From assembly GCA_003260075.1 (NCBI GenBank), contig QLIY01000906.1:1-64000 (forward strand): a stretch of DNA of 64,000 bases, given 5' to 3'. How positions within the stretch are numbered: position 1 is the first letter of the stretch; each line of letters begins with the position of its first letter. The position numbers and the translations under genes are program-made. Source of the stretch: Phallusia mammillata (Eukaryota > Chordata > Ascidiacea > Phlebobranchia > Ascidiidae). Positions 59,569 to 64,000 of the stretch are shown in pieces. The notes under the pieces are model-generated. The model ran no database searches, had not been told where the DNA came from, and worked only from the letters and a program-made list of their open reading frames with translations.

Positions 59569-61572
59569 TTTTAAAGAAGATTTTCTATAGCGCTGTGTAT
59601 ATCTACAACCGAGCCGAATGACATGTGTATAGAAATCGGAGGCCGGAAAGTCAGTTTGGGTTTTTCTTGACCCCTTCTGGCCTTACATGGCCAATATAGG
59701 ACAGAACAACAACTGTCAATCAGGGATTATACTTTGCAAACGTGATGAAATCAATAGGGATGAACCAAAACTGGAAATGTTCGTTTGTTCGAGTACCGAG
59801 CATCTCGCATTAATGCTGGGTGCATAGTGACGTCACAAACATTCCCAATTTCACGCTAGTTTTGTAGCTTTCCATGGTCACTTACGTCGCCAGCAGTGTA
59901 TTAGGCTGTATAGGCCCCAGAAGTACGCGTTTTTCCACCATTTAACGCATTTTTTTATGAAAACAGTCAATTTTTGTTCTTGGATACACTTTCGAACACT
60001 AGTTTCGTATGTTAGCAGGGCACGAATATGCAAATTTAATACTTGGGTTAGTTTGTGCAACTAGCACCGAGCATCAAAAACAGCGATGCTCGGTACCGAG
60101 TACTCGGGTTCTGGCTCGGCTTGGCCCATCCCTACCTACAACCACGAACACAGGCAGAAATTATTCCAACAGTTCAACATCAAAACTTCATTACACAGCC
60201 TCTTAGCACCCAAAATAGGAGTTTGTCAAGTCGTACATGAAAGGAAAAAGATGTCAACGCAATCTACCTCTAATTATATTTGTGCTTTTTTATCGCTCAC
60301 AGTATTATTGTGCACTTTGTTGATTATATACAAGATGTAGAAAGATGTAAGATTCGACAAATGTATTGTGATTGTTTGACAAAAGAACAGCAGTTGTATT
60401 GTGCAACTAGTTAGATGGAACAATACCAGATTTAGCTACCACCCTGCAACAGGTATGCACAGTGGTGGGATTCAATTTTTTGTCAGCCGGTTCTATTACA
60501 AAAGTCATATTTTTCGGTCGGTTCTGTTACAAAAAGTCTATTGACAGTAACCTGTAATGTTAACCGGTTCGCTAATCTCATAAAATTTCCTGAGACAGCG
60601 AACCAGCTGAATCCCACCACTGGATATGCATTATTATGTTAAAGTCCCAGACAAAAGTCTCGGAGTGGAACAGAAACAGACACATTTCGTTATTGCAGTT
60701 GCAAAAATCAATTTGTTTGTTACCATGTTGTGCAGATCCCATATACTCATTTATTGCCAAACAGCAATAATCATAAAATAAAGTCAAAACAACAAATATT
60801 CATTGAACTTTTAGCAATAAACAAAACTGTTCGATTGCTAGTCTACTTGGTATTTCCAAAAATACAAAATAAACCATAGTTACATTTGAATTGGTAAAAC
60901 TGTTTAAAAACAGCAGAAACAAATTCTTAAAACCCACTATTATTGTATTTTGGTAACTGCTGCATACAGTACCATTTCCATAGTCATTATTATTTTTGTT
61001 TGTTCCAGACACTTTTTGGAATGCAATATCCCTGTTTGACTTATGCGACACAATTTCCTATGGGGGGGGGGACCAGCTGAATCCCACCACTGGGTATGCA
61101 TTGTTATGTTACTGTCCCAGACAAAAGTCTCGGAGTGGAACATAAACAGACACATTTCGTTATTGCAGTTGCAAAAATCAATTTGTTCGTTACCATGTTG
61201 TGCAGATCCCATAGTTTTGTAACTAATACTTATGTATTGCCAAACAGCAATAATTGTAAAATAAGTCAAAATAACATATATTCATTGAACTTTTAGCAAT
61301 AAACAAAACTGTTCGATTGCTAGTCCACTTGGTATTTCTACAACAAAATAAACCATAGTTACATTTGAATTGGTAAAACTACTCAAAAACAGCAGAAACA
61401 AATTCTTAAAATCCACTATTATTGTATTTTGGTAACTGCTGCATACAGTTCCATTTCCATAGTCATTATTATTTTTGTTTGTTCCAGACACGTTTTGGAA
61501 TGCAATATCCCTGTTTGACTTATGCGACACAATTTCCTATTTGGGCAGAAATCCAATTTTAGCAACTGACAA
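59569..61572. other. Spacer with elements and a large gap duplication
   Basis: About 59755-60135 has ends tagggatgaacc and ggcccatccctac, a likely worn inverted-repeat element with no visible target duplication. A hAT element is at 60460-60622. About 480 bases after it (60598-61061) recur at 61072-61560 across a 10-G gap. No gene seen. Confidence 0.6.
60460..60622. mobile_element. hAT-type element (cagtggtgggattcaa family) before ClpP
   Basis: 163 bp, ends cagtggtgggattcaa and tgaatcccaccactg. The left flank is ggtatgca. The adjoining right flank is gatatgca (7 of 8), while the duplicate right end after the gap (61090) has the exact ggtatgca, so the two copies are different haplotypes of the same insertion. 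Confidence 0.88.
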
Positions 61573-61753
61573 TCAATCATCAGTTTTTTCAGCACCAGAT
61601 GGCATAGGAGTTCCAATTTTGTGATCCAGTACTTGGTCAATCAAGCCAAAATTTTTAGCTTCATAGGGGTCCATGAAGTTATCCCTGTCCAAAGCTTTTT
61701 CTGCAATAAGCAGGCATGTGTGTTTTTATAATCAGTACAAACATAGTTTTAGT

Positions 61754-61788
<35 letters not shown>

Positions 61789-63237
61789 AAGCCACAAATT
61801 GATAAAAACAACAAAACAAAACTCCTTAGTGTTACTTTAAAATGTTGCCTTGGCAAAATAGAAAAAGGGGGGGGGGTAAATTGTACAAATATTTTTAACC
61901 GCAAAAGCCACAAATTGATAAAAACAACAAAACGAAACTCCTTAGTGTTACTTTAAAATGTTGCCTTGGCAAAATAGAAAAAAACAGTAATGTTGAAAGA
62001 AAATTGCTTACCTATTATGTCTAAACTTTGTCCGGTATGATGAACATACAATTGATTAAGTTTGTCTTTCATCTTTTTAATCTCATTGGCTTGAATAACA
62101 ATGTCAGATGCTTGACCCTGAAGTAAAACAATCACAATACAAACACAAGTATTAACACAACAAGTTTCTAATTCAAATAAACCTGAGCACCACCCAGTGG
62201 CTGATGTAACATGATCCTAGAGTTTGGCAGTGCATTTCTCATTCCAGGAGCACCGGCGCAAAGCAGTAGTGAACCCATGCTGCTTGCCTGGCCGACACAC
62301 CAAGTTGCAATTGGGCATTGTACAAGCTGCATTGTATCATAAACGGCCAAACCGGCTGTAACTGATCCACCTACAGAACAACGTGCTTTTTAAAAATGCT
62401 TTTTGAACAATAAATCCCAGATCTTAAATTTTTCTTGATACCAAAATAAAAAATTACAAACTGTAATCGTAATAGAAAATGTGACATTACATTGGAAAAA
62501 TAAAATGATAAAAATAAAAAAGTCTTGCAAAAAGATTTTTCATCCTGTTAAAGAAAATAGAAGAAGTTAAGAAACAATTTTATAATAAAATCCAAAATTG
62601 TTTGTTTGTTGATGTACGTACCAGGGGTGTTTATGTACATGTGGACAGGTTTCTTTTTGCTTTCTGATTGAAGAAATAATAATTGAGCAACAAGAAGTCC
62701 AGAAACAAAATCATCTACCTTTCAGCCAAGTATAAATTTAAAACAACAGAACTTTAAATAAATAAAGTGCAAGCAGCAATAATTATTTCAACAAATGTTT
62801 TTTTTCTGCTTACTGGAGCCATGAGGCAAACAATGCGCTCCTTTAACAGTCGAGAATAAATATCGTATGTTCGTTCCCCACGACCTGTTTGCTCGATAAC
62901 AAATGGAACACCAAGTGGTCGAAGATGTGCTGATGAGACATACAAGGTTCGTTTTGAAATTCCAGACAAGCACTAAAAACATAAACATAAAATATTGCAT
63001 TGAGTCACTGCTACATTTTTTAAAAATAATTGACATGATTTTGGAAATGAGCAAATATGGAAAGAAAAAAACATGGCTTTAAAACCAGTTGCATATCTGT
63101 AAAACATAAGCAAAATCGAACACAAATTAACCATATCGACAATAACAACATGGACTATTATAATTATTATTGATGTAAAAAAATGTCAATAATCTTACCT
63201 TCTGTCCATTACGGACAATCCGTACACACACATTCAT
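61573..63237 (-). CDS. CLPP: ATP-dependent Clp protease proteolytic subunit, mitochondrial
   Basis: Six minus-strand exons join in phase: 63237-63199, 62972-62814, 62718-62622, 62370-62183, 62117-62012 and 61700-61573, giving 238 residues. ClpP forms the tetradecameric serine-protease chamber that works with ClpX in the mitochondrial matrix. The catalytic triad is Ser129 (QASSMGS), His154 (MLHQPLGG) and Asp203 (DRDNF). Other signatures are [44 protein letters not shown] and the handle segment starting [13 protein letters not shown]. The leader before the mature-like start PFVIEQTG is only about 33 residues ([13 protein letters not shown] and on), shorter than in human ClpP (277 residues in all) but basic and lacking acidic residues, so import is plausible. 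Introns 4 and 5 of other animals were not compared. Exon 1 also appears at 63528-63490 across a gap. Confidence 0.94.
61755..61876. other. Two gap runs in the last ClpP intron
   Basis: A 33-G run (61755-61787) and a 10-G run (61867-61876) bracket 61788-61866, which is a copy of 61906-61984. The splice sites of the neighbouring exons are unaffected. Confidence 0.8.
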
Positions 63238-63394
63238 TATTGCACCGAGAAGAGGTCAAATCATTCTTATACAATCTTCAAGTGTATTTTTATAAAAGCG
63301 TATTTAGTGTACAAATCTGTAAAGATGACATGTGCTGTTGTCTTCACACGCTTTATGCTTCATAAGTTATATCACTCAAGTGTGACCACTGCTT

Positions 63395-63404
63395 GGGGGG
63401 GGGG
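63395..63404. other. Gap placeholder duplicating ClpP exon 1
   Basis: About 63110-63394 recurs at 63405-63690 with a few small differences. Both copies contain the 39-base first exon with its ATG and donor site. The upstream copy (63490-63528) is continuous with the downstream flank at 63690 and so may be the better-placed one. Confidence 0.8.
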
Positions 63405-63690
63405 AATCGAACACAAATTAACCATATCGACAATAACAACATGGACTATTATAATTATTATTGATGTAAAAAAATGTCAATAATCTTACCTTCTGTCCAT
63501 TACGGACAATCCGTACACACACATTCATTATTGCACCGAGAAGAGGTCAAATCATTCTTATACAATCTTCAAGTGTATTTTATAAAAGCGTATTTAGTTT
63601 ACAAATCTGTAAAGATGACATGTGCTGTTGTCTTCACTTCACGCTTTATGCTTCATAAGTTATATCACTCAAGTGTGACCACTGCTTAAA

Positions 63691-64000
63691 ATTGCAAAAG
63701 CGCTATATTTTTTATTCTATGACTTTATTAGGATTTTTCAATATCAAATGAAATTAATCTACTGTATTTACTGTCCAAAAGTGGATTGTAATTTGTAAAG
63801 AGCAAATAATTTGTTAATGTTGCTTTATTTTTGAGAAGAAAATCACCGCTCATTGGATTTGCAACGGCGCGAAATTTCCCATGTTTTACTGTTTTGTTGA
63901 GAAATTGGTGATTGTTTTTATTTTTATTTTTCTGTAGTTGTAAAAATTAGCGCTGTTTTGCAGACCGTTAGTTGCAAACATCTCCAGTTTTCCACGTAAT
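63691..64000. other. Region upstream of ClpP
   Basis: AT-rich; the presumed promoter side of ClpP. I see no recognisable element, gene or clear core promoter motif. Confidence 0.4.

Noticed and set aside
1..64000. CRISPR arrays, bacterial operons or prophage
   Set aside because: No regularly spaced short repeats, ribosome-binding sites or operon packing; genes with spliceosomal introns and hAT elements show animal nuclear DNA.

Overview
The window reads as nuclear DNA of an invertebrate chordate, most likely a Ciona-like ascidian (inference). Support: AT-rich DNA; small introns with GT/AG borders in three animal genes (podocan, phospholipid phosphatase, mitochondrial ClpP); many short hAT-type elements with 8-bp target duplications; and many pairs of slightly different adjacent copies, as expected when two divergent haplotypes are not merged.

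Assembly warning. About 28 pure-G runs are present. Nearly all are exactly 10 G, plus one or two G that belong to the flank; three are longer (81, 94 and 33). Most separate two near-identical copies of the same 40-500 bp. They behave as gap placeholders written as G between overlapping contig ends, not as biological DNA. They break or duplicate coding sequence in at least five places.

Region 1 (1-29200): a cluster of single-exon major-facilitator transporter genes of the FLVCR/SLC49 type. Five open reading frames of 462-479 codons are intact (607-2046 +, 4420-5850 +, 10247-11638 +, 13446-14834 +, 27779-29200 -). One more (17819-19242 -) is broken only at a G-run and may be intact in the animal. 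Decayed copies lie at 6925-7830 (-), 21874-24460 (+, mosaic) and 25359-26895 (+). The 17819 and 25359 copies form an inverted pair. The spacers hold short elements, a large foldback and a diverged segmental duplication.

Region 2 (29201-46756): a phospholipid phosphatase 4/5 gene in six exons on the minus strand (32284-35866), flanked by repeats, tandem repeats and nearly 11 kb in which I recognise no gene.

Region 3 (46757-59568): an 11-exon plus-strand gene for a secreted leucine-rich-repeat protein of 609 residues, closely patterned on podocan (class V small leucine-rich proteoglycan). Its introns are full of elements and gap duplications.

Region 4 (59569-64000): the mitochondrial ClpP peptidase gene in six exons on the minus strand (61573-63237), with its first exon present twice because of a gap.

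Apart from the transporter cluster, the genes are unrelated neighbours. No CRISPR array, rRNA or intact tRNA was seen.
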